Assembly: GCF_000264905.1 (NCBI RefSeq)
Contig: NW_006763135.1
Coordinates: 163,676-227,675, forward strand
Source of the DNA: Stereum hirsutum FP-91666 SS1
Taxonomy: Eukaryota; Basidiomycota; Agaricomycetes; Russulales; Stereaceae
DNA length: 64,000 bases
Direction: 5' to 3'
Positions within the stretch are counted from its first letter, which is position 1. Every line of letters begins with the position of its first letter. A model generated the notes under the pieces. That model was not told the DNA's origin, made no database searches, and worked only from the letters and a program-made list of their open reading frames with translations. The position numbers and the translations under genes are program-made. This document shows positions 24,593 to 36,969 of the stretch, piece after piece.

Positions 24593-25355
24593 TCAGCTAG
24601 GATAGGCAATTACCGTCGTACTTCCAGCAGATGAACCTTCTGAAGCCTCTGAACCGGCTTCGGACACAGCGTCCTCTTCCGCAGTTACCCAACCCATCGC
24701 AAGGAAAGCCTGTCGGGCGGCGCGGCGTTTAGCCTCGATGAGCCTTCCTCCGCGACCTTCGCCTTTCAACCCTCCATCAACTACCAAAAGTCACCTTGAG
24801 AAACGCCACAAAGTGAGAGTGGAAGTGATCTTACTTGTACACTGAGCCCTCCAAGAAATCAAATGATCGGGGCCAACCTTGTAGATGTACCAATCGAGTC
24901 GGAGCCCTTTGTCTGCAGCGACGTTGGCGAGAACATTCGGCGACTGGACATAGCCATGCCCTGGCTGAAAGGTGGACGTCGCTCCTATTGGATGCAGTAG
25001 TAAGCATGCAATTTGAGACATAGGGTCCGTCCATAAAACCGCACCTCTAATCCACCCCATAGTGTACAATGCCTGATGAGCCGCGGCTCTTTTGGCAGTC
25101 TGCTTGCTGGCACCATTACCGACGCCCCTCTCGACGTTGTTCACTATCCAATATAATGTCAAACGACAGCGCATATCAGAGGGATAATAACTTACAAAGA
25201 CATCTGACGGTCCACGAGGGAAGGTGGGGTGGCCCGCGGGAAGAGGCGGCCCACTGGATGTTGATCTGAATCTGGGCTGCTCGCTCGTTCAATATGGGAA
25301 GTGGATCGGCAGTGTCACGAAGGGGCTCAAGACTATCCATCTTGACGATGACCAT
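24593..25355 (-). CDS. Small protein with two dsRNA-binding domains (dsRBP-3)
   Basis: Four exons: 25355-25196, 25143-25045, 24984-24835 and 24780-24593, about 198 aa, with the same structure as the two genes downstream. Domain 1: DPLPILNERAAQIQINIQW, GPPHLPSWTVRCL, then VGNGASKQTAKRAAAHQAL. Domain 2: SPNVLANVAADKGLRLDW, GPDHLISWRAQCT, then GEGRGGRLIEAKRRAARQAF. The acidic Ser/Glu-rich tail (SEAGSEASEGSSAGS) resembles that of dsRBP-1. A TATA element lies about 65 bp upstream. Like its paralogues it has no helicase, RNase III or deaminase domain, so it may work as an adaptor or as a dsRNA-sequestering protein (inference). Confidence 0.85.
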
Positions 25356-25419
25356 GGATATTGTCTGGTGATAGGAGGTGTGAGTAGACGATGATGCTGT
25401 CAACGGGCAGATACACGGT

Positions 25420-25427
25420 ATTTTATA
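25420..25427 (-). promoter_or_regulatory. TATA box of dsRBP-3
   Basis: On the minus strand, GATATAAAATACC lies 65-72 bp before the ATG at 25355. Confidence 0.55.
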
Positions 25428-25439
25428 TCGCACCTAAAC

Positions 25440-26550
25440 AGACGGCTCTCTAACGCCCCGTACGACCACAAGTGGTATGAATCACTCTCCAAAAGTCCAC
25501 GTAACGCTCGCAATTCCATGATCGAAAAGAACACACAGGAGACAACAAAGTGTCGACAGATACGCCATGGCTATTACTCGCCACTGGGAATTAAGTCGGC
25601 CACATGATCCAGTGTGGTCAGTGAAATGCTGATTTTAGGTGCACAATTTCGGCTTCCGAATAGGATGACGGTACGGTGACGAAGATAGAGCCCTCTGTGG
25701 TAGTGTAGATAGATCTTCAATCCTATCGAGGGAAATGATCCTTCCTACGACATGTTGGACACAACCCTGTCCAGAGAAATCAGAATGAGCCCGCACTGCG
25801 GGGAGCGCCTTGACGTATCGAAGCAACAAAAACGGCTAGCGAAGACAACACATGGCAGGCCAAGACGGAAGCTCCATTGGTGCCGTTGAAGTTTCCATCG
25901 CCGACATCTAAAGGATCGCCGAAATGCTAGAGAATGTATTGCACGATGCAAGCCAGCGAGCGATGAGAGCCTCAGTTGCGACTGCGGAGGTCACGGGATG
26001 AGCTGGTCAATGACAGCGGGGAACTCACGACGGTGTCGAGCCAAACCGGTTTGGTCGATATTGTGGTCACATTGATTGGAAGGACAGATGTTATGGGCAG
26101 AGGGCATCTCCGATTCTCACCCCCCAACAGAAAGAGAATCCGACATAGCCTGATATCCAGTGTGAGCAATACAAATGCCTTTCGAAAAGAATCAATGAAT
26201 GAGGACAAAGTAATTCCCAGGTGGAGAACTACCGCAGCATTAGACGTCACCATTGACAATCCCGAAAACCTTAAGGCGTAGATCAATGACGCAAATGTTA
26301 TGATCGGCAGAAGCTAGTGATAAAGGCGAGTTCTTAGCTTGTCCCCAGTTTACGAGCGGACTTTACGGCCGTACCTGAAGAGACGTTAGCGCGTCAGCAA
26401 CAAGAGGAGATGTGGAGCTACCAGACGTACCCATGAGGTGTGATATACTCTGCGGGATAGGCACATAGTCCATATCAGTTTGTGGCGAATATAGTACCGT
26501 CGTCGACGTACCTATGTAGATGCTTGCGAAATGCACCTGTACAATATATG
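25440..26550. other. Intergenic, no gene supported
   Basis: Overlapping frames at 25972-26286 occur on both strands, but neither shows splice context or a recognisable domain. Confidence 0.35.
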
Positions 26551-26558
26551 GTTGGTGA

Positions 26559-28473
26559 TCAGTGACTAGGGGCTAGAGCGAGAGGTTCATACCTGACTAG
26601 CAGACTAGGATCTGCGAGAGGGATTCTTGGAACTACGTGGCGCTCTATCATGTTTTTCGGAGGCCGAGTATCGTCGAGCTCCTCCATCATCTGGTAGACT
26701 GCGGATAATAGTACTGTATGATCTGCAGTGGGACGTTTGTAAGCTTGAGTGCAACCGAGGTAATCGTCGAGGTACACCAAATTCGTTACTGAGATATCTA
26801 GGGTCGATTGAGGGATGCGCCAGGGAGTTGATGTGCTAGCGTAAAACGGTAAGGCCACGTTGCCTCAAGAAATAGACGAATGACGCACTTGAATGCTACC
26901 TCTGTAAACGACGCTAAAACCCAATCACATATCAGAGGACTCCACAACGCCACATGCGGATGATCTCACAAACCTGCACAACAGTCATCACAACAAGATA
27001 TAGGATCATCTCCGTATGTGCCACCGTGTTACTCTCCTGCCACTTCGTCTGGATGTCGAACTGCTTCTCCCGGAGGGGCGTGATCGTTCTCTCATCAGCT
27101 ATCACGGCTTTCAGGTCCCCTATGGCCGAGAGTCTATGAGCGTTGCCGACGTTGCGAGCAATCATGAATGCTGTAAGGAAAGGGTTGAAGACAGCCGTCG
27201 AATCTGTGGCTGTCAACCAGCCTCTTTTCGCCGAGTCGCTAGTTCACATAGAAGAGCGCTGGTCAGTAAACGGGGAGCGAGTGATACGAAGGCATAGCGT
27301 ACTAGATCGTTACCTGTTTGGCGGCAAACTCTGGATTTTTTGAAGTTTGGGAACTGATCTGGCCGTAAGGTGAGATCTTTGAATCAATCAACGTAGGCTG
27401 CGAAGATGAACTAGGGAATGCCTCGGTTTCAGTACGATACCGAGTTATAGGAACTATTGACCGTACCTCAGCTTTCTTGAGGATCTCCAGGTTCTCTCGC
27501 GCACGAGTGAGCTGGAGATAGGCTGCCGAGTAGACCCGTTTCCTAGTCTCGACATCGATCATGGCACATTCGTTGACGATGCCAGTATTCTTGCCACCGA
27601 ACTGATATTATGGAATGTCAGCATCAGGTGATACTTCAATGCGGCGCAGACTGCGTTAACGTTCGTGGATATGCCTAGCCTGTTCGTTCCAAGCCTGGAT
27701 GAAAGGAGGTGTGACGTCCGAGCAGATTGAGCCAGCGACGAGATACTGTAAAGAAACGGCAAATAAAACATGCCTTCGACGTCTGCTCGAGCCATGCCAA
27801 GTCGGTTCATGCCCTTCCCCGCTTCAAAGATGAGGCAAATGCGACAAGTTTACCGGCAACAGAGAAGAAAATGAGCTCTCCTAGTCCTTGAAATATGGAG
27901 GCAGTCCATTCCACGTCCATTCCGCATCGTTACGATCGGGTAGAAGAGACTATTACACGCCATATTCAAACCTCGACCTACGATCCCATGAAGCCTAGTT
28001 GAGAGCTGATGTTCCACCTGATACTTTACCCCTCTGAATGAAAAAGTGAGAACACGTCCGACGAATGTGCTGACTGTAGGCAGTTCGCACAGGAGAGCGG
28101 GTATCGCAGGGCCACGCATCCTGGTTAGGGGTATGGTGGGATGTCAAGCACCGAACATCGGGTTCGTGAGGCAGCACCGATGTTTTCTGCAAGAGGAGAG
28201 GAACAAAATAAGATGAGGATAGCAATGCGAGAAAAAACCCAACGCACTAGGAACATGACGATATGATCGTTGGTCACTGCATCGACCTCGAAATCAGCTA
28301 TGCGTATCCCAGAAATTCCGTACAACTGAAATTATACCACCAGGCCAGCATTGTCGTCGCCTACGAAACAAAGCATCGACGTCGCTACTATGAGTGAAGT
28401 TATCGAAATGTAGATAAAGACAGATAACTCGCCGATAACACGGTAGTCGAACGTGCGAGCGAAGATGGTGGCC
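26559..28473 (-). CDS. Unresolved multi-exon gene, possible membrane protein
   Basis: Several minus-strand segments look like exons with good splice signals. MATIFARTFDYRVIGE starts at 28473. LYGISGIRIADFEVDAV ends at a gtgcg donor near 28250. VETRKRVYSAAYLQLTRAR, followed by ENLEILKKAE, lies near 27540. FNPFLTAFMIARNVGNAHRL is followed by a helical stretch and then a hydrophobic segment, TEMILYLVVMTVVQV, near 26970. I could not join them into one frame-consistent model, so the limits are approximate and it may be two genes or a decayed one. No family is recognised. The hydrophobic C-terminal segment suggests membrane attachment. Confidence 0.35.
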
Positions 28474-28499
28474 ATTTGGTAGTGTTGTCTAGTGTAGTA

Positions 28500-30491
28500 T
28501 CTATAGCACTATTGATGCAATCAAGGAGAGCGAGAGAGATTCGTAGCATCTGAGTGTATTTTTAAGTGAGTCGGGTGATGAAAGATCGGCCAGGCTAGGG
28601 GAGACCGATCCGAGTCATCTACGGACAGCATACTGCCTGCATGTCTAGGGTATCGGTAGGATAAGATACAAGACTTGGGCGCAGAGACTCGAAGAGAATG
28701 AACAAGCAGCTAGTCAATCATTCCAGGGTCACCTTGACTGACGCTTTGAAGCGTTCAGCTTGAAGGCAGGAGACCGGTGTTGATCTTGGGTTGGCCACAG
28801 GAGGCAATTCCCTGACCTCCTCGAGCATTAATACAGTATAACATAAACACAAGCTATTCTCTCATACGAGAAGCTTGGAGCAACATTGGCAGGCCACCAG
28901 GGGTTCAAAGCAGGTTCAAAGCTCAGTGCGCCAAAGGGACTTGCGAAACGCGGAGAGCCACAGACAGCCACGGACCTCCACGGGACGGCGACAAACTGTG
29001 GCCAAACAACGACAAACAGTTCACGCCACTCTCGCTCGCCAACCTCACTGTCTTGCACCTTGAACCAGTTGAACCTCACATTCTTCGCTCCTTCATCAGC
29101 TGTTGGGTCCTCATTAACGAAACTTATATTGCTAATCCTTCTCAGTCATGGAGCTACTGTCTACTCGCTGCACCGTGGCCAATGAAAGAGAAGGGAGTCC
29201 AGCGGCTACGTTGCAGTAATCTGGGTGCAGGAATGGCCCGAACAACTTAGATGATGATGCCAATCTCGACAACGAGCAATGAGCAAGTGAATTGGCTTGA
29301 TGGCGGGGCAACTTAGTGCGGAACTCTATCCGTTGATGGCCTGGCGAACTATAGGCATGGAGGATGATTAGTTGCGAGCAAGAGGCGAGCACCATCCAAT
29401 CAGGTGCTGCGTACGATTCCAGGGGTGCGTCGTTCTACGTCTTTTGCATATGGATCCCTCTCAAACACAGCTTGCACTCTGCTGTGTCTCGGGCACTTTC
29501 AGGTGTCACTCGGACGCGCTCGCTCCTGCTACTATCGCCCTTCACGGCGACTTGCTCGCTTTGTTCGGACCTCTGACGTCCTCCCCTCCAAATTCACTCG
29601 CTTCAGCGACGTTAATCGCGCTCGCCTCTTGCCTGTGAGTGAGAACTGTGCGAGGAAGCACAATTCGACCAAAAATACTCACCTGTCGTCCGTTTGGTTA
29701 GACTCGGCAAAGGCTAGCACTTTCTCCGAATACCTTCGTACAGCCGCTTGAGGGTCTGAGCTCCCGTGGAGCAATGCAAGAAGGTGCGTGCTCTTCATGC
29801 CCTTACAGTCCGCCATCTTATCCCTTTGATCTTTTCTCCATTATAGACCCAGCGTCATTGGAGTCCACATGACATTGCGTAGCAAGCGCACTTCTCGGAG
29901 CTCGACGTTCCCCTTCGATGCCACACTTGCACCATCCCAGCTACTAATATCCCGGTAACCATCGCACCAAATATTCCAACCATTCGCGATCAGTCCGTCC
30001 TTTCATCCTGAAACTTCAAGACCCCCTTGTCCCCATTCCACAACCGTATACGAATATAAGCCATTCGCTACCACAGCAGCGTACTCCCGGTCGCAAGTCT
30101 CATTTCATCTGGCCGAGGATGGCTTTTGAGAGCGAATATCTCGTCGTGTGTGTCGATATCAGCGTGGGACATGACAGGCGAGAGATGATTGGACTCATGG
30201 GCTGCTCGACTTTACGCAGGATGTTTCAATGTTATGTGTCATTTTCTGAGTGCAGTCTCTCGAATGCATCGCATGTGTCGAACCGGGACTGATGAGGGCC
30301 AGAAGTCTCAAGGTGCCGATTCCGAGACAAAGGTAAAGCGCTTCGATGGTGGGAGCTGGGCACTGAGAAAGGAAGGCGCTGGCTCGAATAGCCACACGAC
30401 CCGCTACCCTGAACACGAGGCAGCTTGTCTTGAACCGTCACTATCGCTATCACTTTGTTCTGCTAGTTTTCGTACATACCGCAACCACATT
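28500..30491. other. Intergenic / promoter side of the NACHT-WD40 gene
   Basis: I see no defensible gene. The last few hundred bases must contain the promoter of the NACHT-WD40 gene, but no clear TATA box stands out. Confidence 0.35.
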
Positions 30492-30666
30492 ATGTCTCAG
30501 TCGAAAAACAAAAATCCTACAGGCAGCAAGAAGCCTCCTTCTGGCTTCAAGCGGTTTGTGAATCGATTCCGACCATCAAGTCGATCCTCGTCGCCCAATC
30601 CTGGTCCCACGGTGGATCCAGAGGCCCGACCTTCAACGTCGGGCAGTGTCGCTGGAGGCGAGTCAG
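30492..30666 (+). CDS. Exon 1 of the NACHT-WD40 (NLR-like) gene, separated from exons 2-10
   Basis: The 58-codon start MSQSKNKNPTGSKKPPSGFK continues with a basic and Ser/Pro-rich stretch (FRPSSRSSSPNPGPTVDPEA), the usual start of basidiomycete NACHT-WD40 proteins. It ends in phase 1 at a gtatgc donor (30667). The matching acceptor (gcgcag) is at 49518-49523, 18.9 kb away, because a transposon-like element sits between them. Removing 30696-49491 and one copy of GTGGAC leaves a normal 55-nt intron. Without correct splicing the frame reads into the element's terminal repeat and stops after QLLQKLRT, so the gene is probably inactive on this chromosome. Confidence 0.8.
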
Positions 30667-30689
30667 GTATGCAATTCATCGCGTCTACA

Positions 30690-30695
30690 GTGGAC
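30690..30695. repeat. Left target-site duplication GTGGAC
   Basis: This 6-bp direct repeat lies immediately outside the left terminal inverted repeat. The same GTGGAC follows the right terminus at 49492-49497. Confidence 0.8.
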
Positions 30696-30960
30696 TATGG
30701 GCGATATATTGTGCAAAAATTCTGGGGCCAAATATGCGCGCAACTTTTGCAAAAGTTGCGCACCTAGCACCTGTATGCGCACAACTTCGAGAAGACGCGC
30801 GCACCTTATTCTGTATGCACGCACCTCCAACCGTATGTACGCACCTCCAACTGTATACACGCACATCGTTTTGTGAACGCCCACACCTTGTAACGATGTG
30901 TGCGCGCACCTCAAAGGAGCACGTGCACAACATCTCTCCGATGCGCACCGGTTTTGTCCG
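30696..30960 (+). repeat. Left terminal inverted repeat and subterminal motif array
   Basis: Bases 30696-30833 match the inverted right end closely. They include a 24-nt perfect palindrome at 30738-30761 (core ACTTTTGCAAAAGT). The following ~130 bp hold repeated GCACGCACCTCC/GTATGTACGCACC-type motifs without close alignment to the other end. Such clustered subterminal motifs are typical transposase-binding arrays in large DNA transposons. Confidence 0.8.
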
Positions 30961-31837
30961 AAGCGCGCTAGTTCAACTTGCTTCGGACACGTACATCTTG
31001 AAAAAGTCCGTTTTCAGTCTGAGTTCATTCGTGCTGGGAGGAATTCTCGAGTCTCCTGTCTAGGAAATCTGCTCAACTCGTAAGATTGGACTTCGATCCG
31101 TTGTCTGAATCAGGCATGAGGAGCGATCTAGCTACTCATGCTAGTGAACTGTGACACTTCTGAGTCGGGATACCCCTGTATTCGTTTATCTATCTTGGCT
31201 CTCCCAGTCTGTTTCATCGACCTTCTCATTCAGAGATGATTCCACCTGTCTCAGATACTCCAGCATTGCATCTTGAACGAGGTTTAATCAACAGCTGTGT
31301 GCGATCTTGGTGTAGCAGCATTTTGCTTCCGCTTTCGATCGATCGGGTAATCTTGGGGCGACCAGGTATTATGATATTCTACCTTTGGCCTACTGAATTG
31401 TCGTCCTCTCCCGATACTTGCCGCTATCAACCTTCCATTGCGATGTCCACTGTCTACTGGATTCCACCAACAATGTCCTCCGCTGGGGAACCATACTCCA
31501 AGTCCCGCATTCATCTGTGAGCCTTGGTTTGCATTGAGATCACATACATTTACTAGTGTCCTTCTCAGGTACGGTCAAGGTACGGTCCAAGCCAAGTCAT
31601 TTCACTGACAAATTGTAATCGGCCTTGCTAACCTCCGGAAACTCTCCTAGCAACCGTCTTCGAGAAACACCATTCGCTAGGCCACAAATCCACATCACGC
31701 TCATCTGCCCTGCGTCATATTACTGCTTCGCGGGCCGTTTAGCTCGAAGATAAGCGTGAAAAAATCTTTCACCATCCCCTCGTCCTCCTTTTCTAACCTA
31801 AGTCAAGATCTCGGAAGGTTCTTGTTCGACCCGAACG

Positions 31838-31938
31838 CTTTCAGCCTTCTGTCTCCGCTCACCCCTGCGAGATCGTTCAGACTTTTGTCTCCGCTGCCGC
31901 CCACAACATCGCTTCAGACTTCTGTCTCCGCTGCACTC
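31838..31938 (+). repeat. Three ~36-bp tandem repeats upstream of the J-like gene
   Basis: The motif TTCAG[C/A]CTT[C/T]TGTCTCCGCT occurs three times at about 36-bp spacing, ending just before the ATG at 31956. It is probably in the promoter or 5' UTR and could act as a repeated control site. Confidence 0.65.
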
Positions 31939-31955
31939 TAGTTATCCCACTCAAT

Positions 31956-34900
31956 ATGTACTCAGATGCTCAGGTTCTCAACTGGACTCTCTCGTCCGAC
32001 GACTTAGGTGCTTGCCCCCATGCCGACTGTAAGGACATCTGTTTCGGATTCTGGCCGCTTCAAGACCCGACCAACATTGGGCTTGCCATGAATCCCGCCA
32101 CGTTGCCCATGGCAAAGTGCATGTTCTGTCCGCACGTCGCGATCTTCCACAAGAAAAAAGCGGCACCAAATGTTTGTTCCACATGCTTCTCCATCGTCCT
32201 TGACCTCTATCTGATTCTTTCTTTCTTCTCCAGCGTCCATCCGCGTCCGACTTTGCCCCGCAAGCGAATACTGCTCCGGTACGTAATAGTATTCGCACAA
32301 CCTTCCCTTACAACCCTGAACTATGTTATCTATACATCATTCGTCTCTCATCATATCCTCCTCCGTTTTCATTACTAATGCCGTTCCATTTCGTCTTCTG
32401 TGCTGCCACAGCAGTTCCCGAAGACCGCTGGTCCTACGCCCACTCAAAGCACTCTCTTCGGTTCTCGTCCCCCGGTTTATACCCCGCCAGCATACTCTTC
32501 AACGGCTTCTACGTCTACGGCCCCTGCCTCCTCTGCCTTCGGCTTTGATCCGAACGTCTTCAAAACGCATACCAGTGTCCGAACGGATCGCGTCGACCAG
32601 GCTCAGGACGCTGCTCCTCATCCAGCTCCTACCAATCCTCGGCCTACTTCCATACCCTCCTACGCTGCTCGTGCCGCCGGTCGCTCCGAGGATATCGGCA
32701 ACAACACCATGGCTCAGAAAGAAGGCAAACCTCAGAGTAAGCTTCAGAATCACTTTCATCCGAGTACCGACGTACGTACCTTGCTTTCCTCGTCAGAACC
32801 GACTCTCACTGTTTTCTAGAATGCTACCGAAGCCAGTACTAACGGTCGTAAACGCCCCAAGGGTTCCCGCAAGTCGAAGAAGTCGTTGGGCGGTCAAGAT
32901 GTCAGCGGTGCGAAATCCTTGTCCTCGAAGGCTGGAGATACGGTCGAGTTCACCATCGCCCTCCTTCCCAACACGGCCGCCGTGCACGGAGGTTACTGTC
33001 GTCTTCCGAAAGCTGACGGGTGAGTGGCATCCTCACCACATCTTCTCGACTCTCTTTTTTCTTCAACATACCCTCTGTGTTCGTACTACATGAAACCTTT
33101 CGACTCTCATGACTTGTCTTGGTCGATATCTCTTCTCGTTATTCGTGCTCATCTTTCATGATCGGATCCACCTCCTGACGTTCCTTTGAAATGGTTGTTA
33201 TTATTTTCTCACATCCTTTCCCAGCCTCGTCCGGCTAGACAGTCTCGAACTCGTCAAGACCGTCAAGATCTTCTCCGATGACTCTGCCGAAAATATATCC
33301 GAAAAAATCACCACCCTCTTCCGCCATGTCCCCGAACTCTGTGAATCCGCCGACGCTTGCGACGAGGCCCATTCCACTCACCCAAACGACCCTAACCTCC
33401 CCTTTGCGGCTTGGGTTCCTCTTTTCCCTCGCAAGATCAAGCGCGGTGTTGCACCCCTTCTGAAACCCTACCCTCAAACTCGTCAACTCGATCTGAGTCA
33501 ACTTCGACGGTGTGTAGACACGTTTTATTCACCCTTTTTCCAAAGCCTTATATCTTCATTTTATATATTAGACTTGCTGCCGCAAGCGCCGTTCGAAACG
33601 CAAAAACCGCCTTCAAGAACCTTGTTCTCATCGCCCTTCCTCAAGGCCGGGGAGATATCGCGGACGCCTTAGGTAGTGATGATGACTCGGAGGATGAGAC
33701 GGACGACGACGACGACGACGACGATGAGGATGGGGATGAGGAAGAGTGTGAGGAAGAGGATGCGTCCGTATTGCCGTCTGACACTGGAGGGGTCGAGGAT
33801 CCTGTCGGCGAGGGGAGCAACAAGGGGGAAGAGTCGAATGGTGACCTTACTGACATCATGCCTCCGCCAAAGGTTCGTGTTCCATGTCTCGTATCCTTTC
33901 TACCTCGCCATCTCATGCTCTATTTGTCTTCTATCAGCGCCCTCGTACGGACAAGGGCCCGTCAACGTCCGACACCGCGACAGAATCACCCTCAATGTCT
34001 GCTAATTCCAACACGCCCGCCTCTGCTTCAGGGCCTTCCACTACCGTACTGGCCTGGCAACAGTCCTGGGCGCTATACCTCCTTGGGAATGTTGTAGAAC
34101 CTCGACCTCGTAATTCTGGCATGGTATGTGTGATCCTTTCTCGCTTCGTAGTACGGTGCATGACTCAAAATTTCAATACACATAGTGGCCTTCCATCCCT
34201 CACGCAATGTATGGTCCTGCTCTGGCTTCGATGAAAGCTATGAAGGCGGCCCACTCCGTCTATTATGGCGAAACCACAGCTAGCACATGTGCGTCTCTCA
34301 TATTCAGCTTACATCTGCCTATGCTGATGACCTCTTCTGTAGCGCTCGACGAATTGATTTTTTGGAACAGCTTTATCGTTCCGTTCATCGACTCGATCGA
34401 CTTCCTCAAGACGCTTGCTGCTGAACTACCGACATTCTCCTCCGACGAGGTTACCGCTGCAACTACCAAGTTCGGCCCTCATGGTCTACACGAGATTGCG
34501 GAAGGTCTTTCCTACGTCTATACCTTCCTCCCGACAGTTACCTTCCCCTCTCATGACGTCTGGAAGCAATATCGCACAACACTGGGCGAAATCTCCAAAT
34601 CAATTTATGGTCTTGTCCGCAACTTTTACCGCTGTCCCACAAGCCCCTCACCCGACGTGTATTCGATTCCCGCCATTCGTCTGTTTGCTAGAGCGGTTGC
34701 CCAGTGTGACAAGAAGCGTGAGCTCCAGGTACGTCTCGCCACATTCTTTAATATTACTCTATGAGGCTGACTCTCCCACAGATTGCATCCGAGTACGATT
34801 GGCGCAAGCTTCATGTTGTGTTCCTCCTCGATTCGTCAAAGCCGGAGGAAGTAGCGCAGGCCTTAGCAGAAGACTTTGGGTCTTCCGATGACCGGTACAC

Positions 34901-36963
34901 CATGACCTCCGAAAACTTCTTCATCGGAGTATGGGGGATGTCTCGCCTCTTGACGGAGGTGATCTTCAAACGCCTCTTCGATCTTCCACCCACCTTTCAA
35001 GGCAGTCATGACGCTATGCGCTCCGTACTGGCGAAGTTCTGTGAGGAGGCCACTGGGAAGCTCAATCTAATGAGCAAGTCGGTACGTGTTCTGGTTTATC
35101 ACACACTGATAGTCTGCTCGTGATCTTACTGACATTCCGACAGCATGGCAAGAAGACTCAGGGATCTTCAAAGTTCATGAACGCCCACACAACAGACGGA
35201 GCCGAGCAGGTGAGCCTTCTTCTTTCGCTTTCCTCTCCACGTTGCTTGTGTTATCCACTTTTATTCACATACATCAATGACAGCCTTCCTCTGCTTCTGC
35301 GTCCGACCGCCAGACTCGTTACAACACGAGGCAGACGTTCCAAGCAACTCCGCTCTCAAACGAGACCTCTGGCCCGAAGAAAAAGTCCCGGAAGGCGAAG
35401 AAGTCAGCTCCTGTGTTTACTGGTGAAGGCACGGCGAGGGATCCGTAGGTATACGTGTTTTTGTACCCAGTAGCATTTCATTGAATCTATCGAGCTTCGT
35501 TTTAGTCTGTTCCTCGCTTCGGACGATGATGAGCGCCCTCACGAACAACCTGGTACCGGGAAGACCTCTCAAACCGGTAACGATGATGTTCCTCTTCCTT
35601 CGCGTTCGGAACTAGAGGATATGGGGAACGAGGATGAGCTGGATGGTATGTCAATTTTCGTTCGACACCTGATTTGAGACCTCATTCTGACTATCTCAAA
35701 GACATCCTGAGTCGTGAGCCACCTCCTTTTCCAGAAGGCGAGTTAACGGGCCAGAAGGTCTTCGAGTGGGTGGCCTCAATGACTAATTTCTTTGAAACAG
35801 TGGACATGGGTAAACATAAGATACCAAGCAGCTCTTCGTCCTCGCCTTTGCCCAAACGTAGTCAAATGGAACGTATTCAGAGCTTGTTGGAGAGGATGAA
35901 GAAGAACCTTTCCCCGGAACACCGTCGTGCTTTTGACTCTATTCCCATACCTTCGAGAAATCCCACTTCTAACCACACCACGTCCGATGCTCCCCCTCCT
36001 CCATCCTCTACAGCTCCGCCTACGTCATCACAGCGGAAGCCCAAACCTCGTCCCATACCAGTCAGACCCTCTGCTCAGTCTTCATCTGCGTCAAGCTCAG
36101 CTTCCACTGGTCAGAAACGCACTCGTGATCAGTCCGAGGAGGTGTTCGACGACGGAAACCATTCACCGCCGGCAAAGGCATCCAAGACGTCCCAATCAAC
36201 TTCTGCGACATCTCACACCGCTTCGTCGTGCGTACTACCAACTCAATTTACACCTATTTCGCGTCATCTAACTCCAGTCCTACCAGAACGTCTGGTCCTC
36301 CTGATCCAGCGTCAACACCCTCCTCTGCGCCACCTCCGCCCAATCAACCCAGCTCTTCAGCATCATCTACCTCCAACCTTTCGGCTTCGTCCGCTTCAAC
36401 ACCACCATCTTCGATACCCTCACAGTCCAGGCCCTATTCATTTACTTTCACGCCTTCATCTTCTACGCCGTCCTCTTCTACGCCGTCCTCCTCCATACCT
36501 TCCTCTTTCATCCCGTCGTCTTCTATACCATCATCTTCTGCTTCCTCAACCTCCACAGCATCTCCTAATTTTCCCATATTTCCCTCTTCCACTCTTCTTA
36601 CGACTTACACCACTCGGGTCACATCGGCCATGGATCGCTTGAGCCCTCGATCGAAGAACCGGATGAGGTGGCCGCAATTGGTCAGGACCTTGCTCAACGA
36701 TTTGCCACACTTTGATGTGACGAATCACTTGGATTCTGTTGTAATTCAACGACAGACCTACCACCAGCAGCGCAAAGCATTCCTACTGGTACGTACCCAT
36801 CTGGTTGTGCTTTCCCAGTCGAATCCCAGTCCGTCAGCCTCCATCTTGACAACCGCTCGGATTTTAGGTTTATCACCCGGACAAGAATCATCAATACGGT
36901 GTCGCCTGGACCAACCTATGCGAGGAAATCACCAAGATCATCAACATTTGTCCGAGATTTTGA
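31956..36963 (+). CDS. Large element-borne protein: Cys-rich N-terminus, acidic and Ser-rich middle, J-domain-like HPD C-terminus
   Basis: Sixteen exons fit with in-frame junctions: 31956-32171, 32234-32278, 32412-32771, 32820-33019, 33225-33509, 33572-33872, 33938-34123, 34186-34288, 34343-34728, 34782-35081, 35144-35209, 35284-35444, 35506-35645, 35702-36227, 36278-36788 and 36868-36963. Together they give about 1,293 aa. The N-terminus has Cys/His pairs (CPHADCKDIC; CMFCPH) suggesting a zinc ribbon. A run of eight Asp plus Glu lies near residue 390. A helical middle follows (WQQSWALYLLGNVVEPRPRN; LDELIFWNSFIVPFIDSIDF), then long Ser/Pro linkers. The C-terminus, RKAFLLVYHPDKN then WTNLCEEITKIIN, resembles helix II, the HPD loop and helix III of a DnaJ J domain. 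Hsp70 recruitment is possible but inferred. The frame is intact. Confidence 0.75.
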
Positions 36964-36969
36964 GCATGG

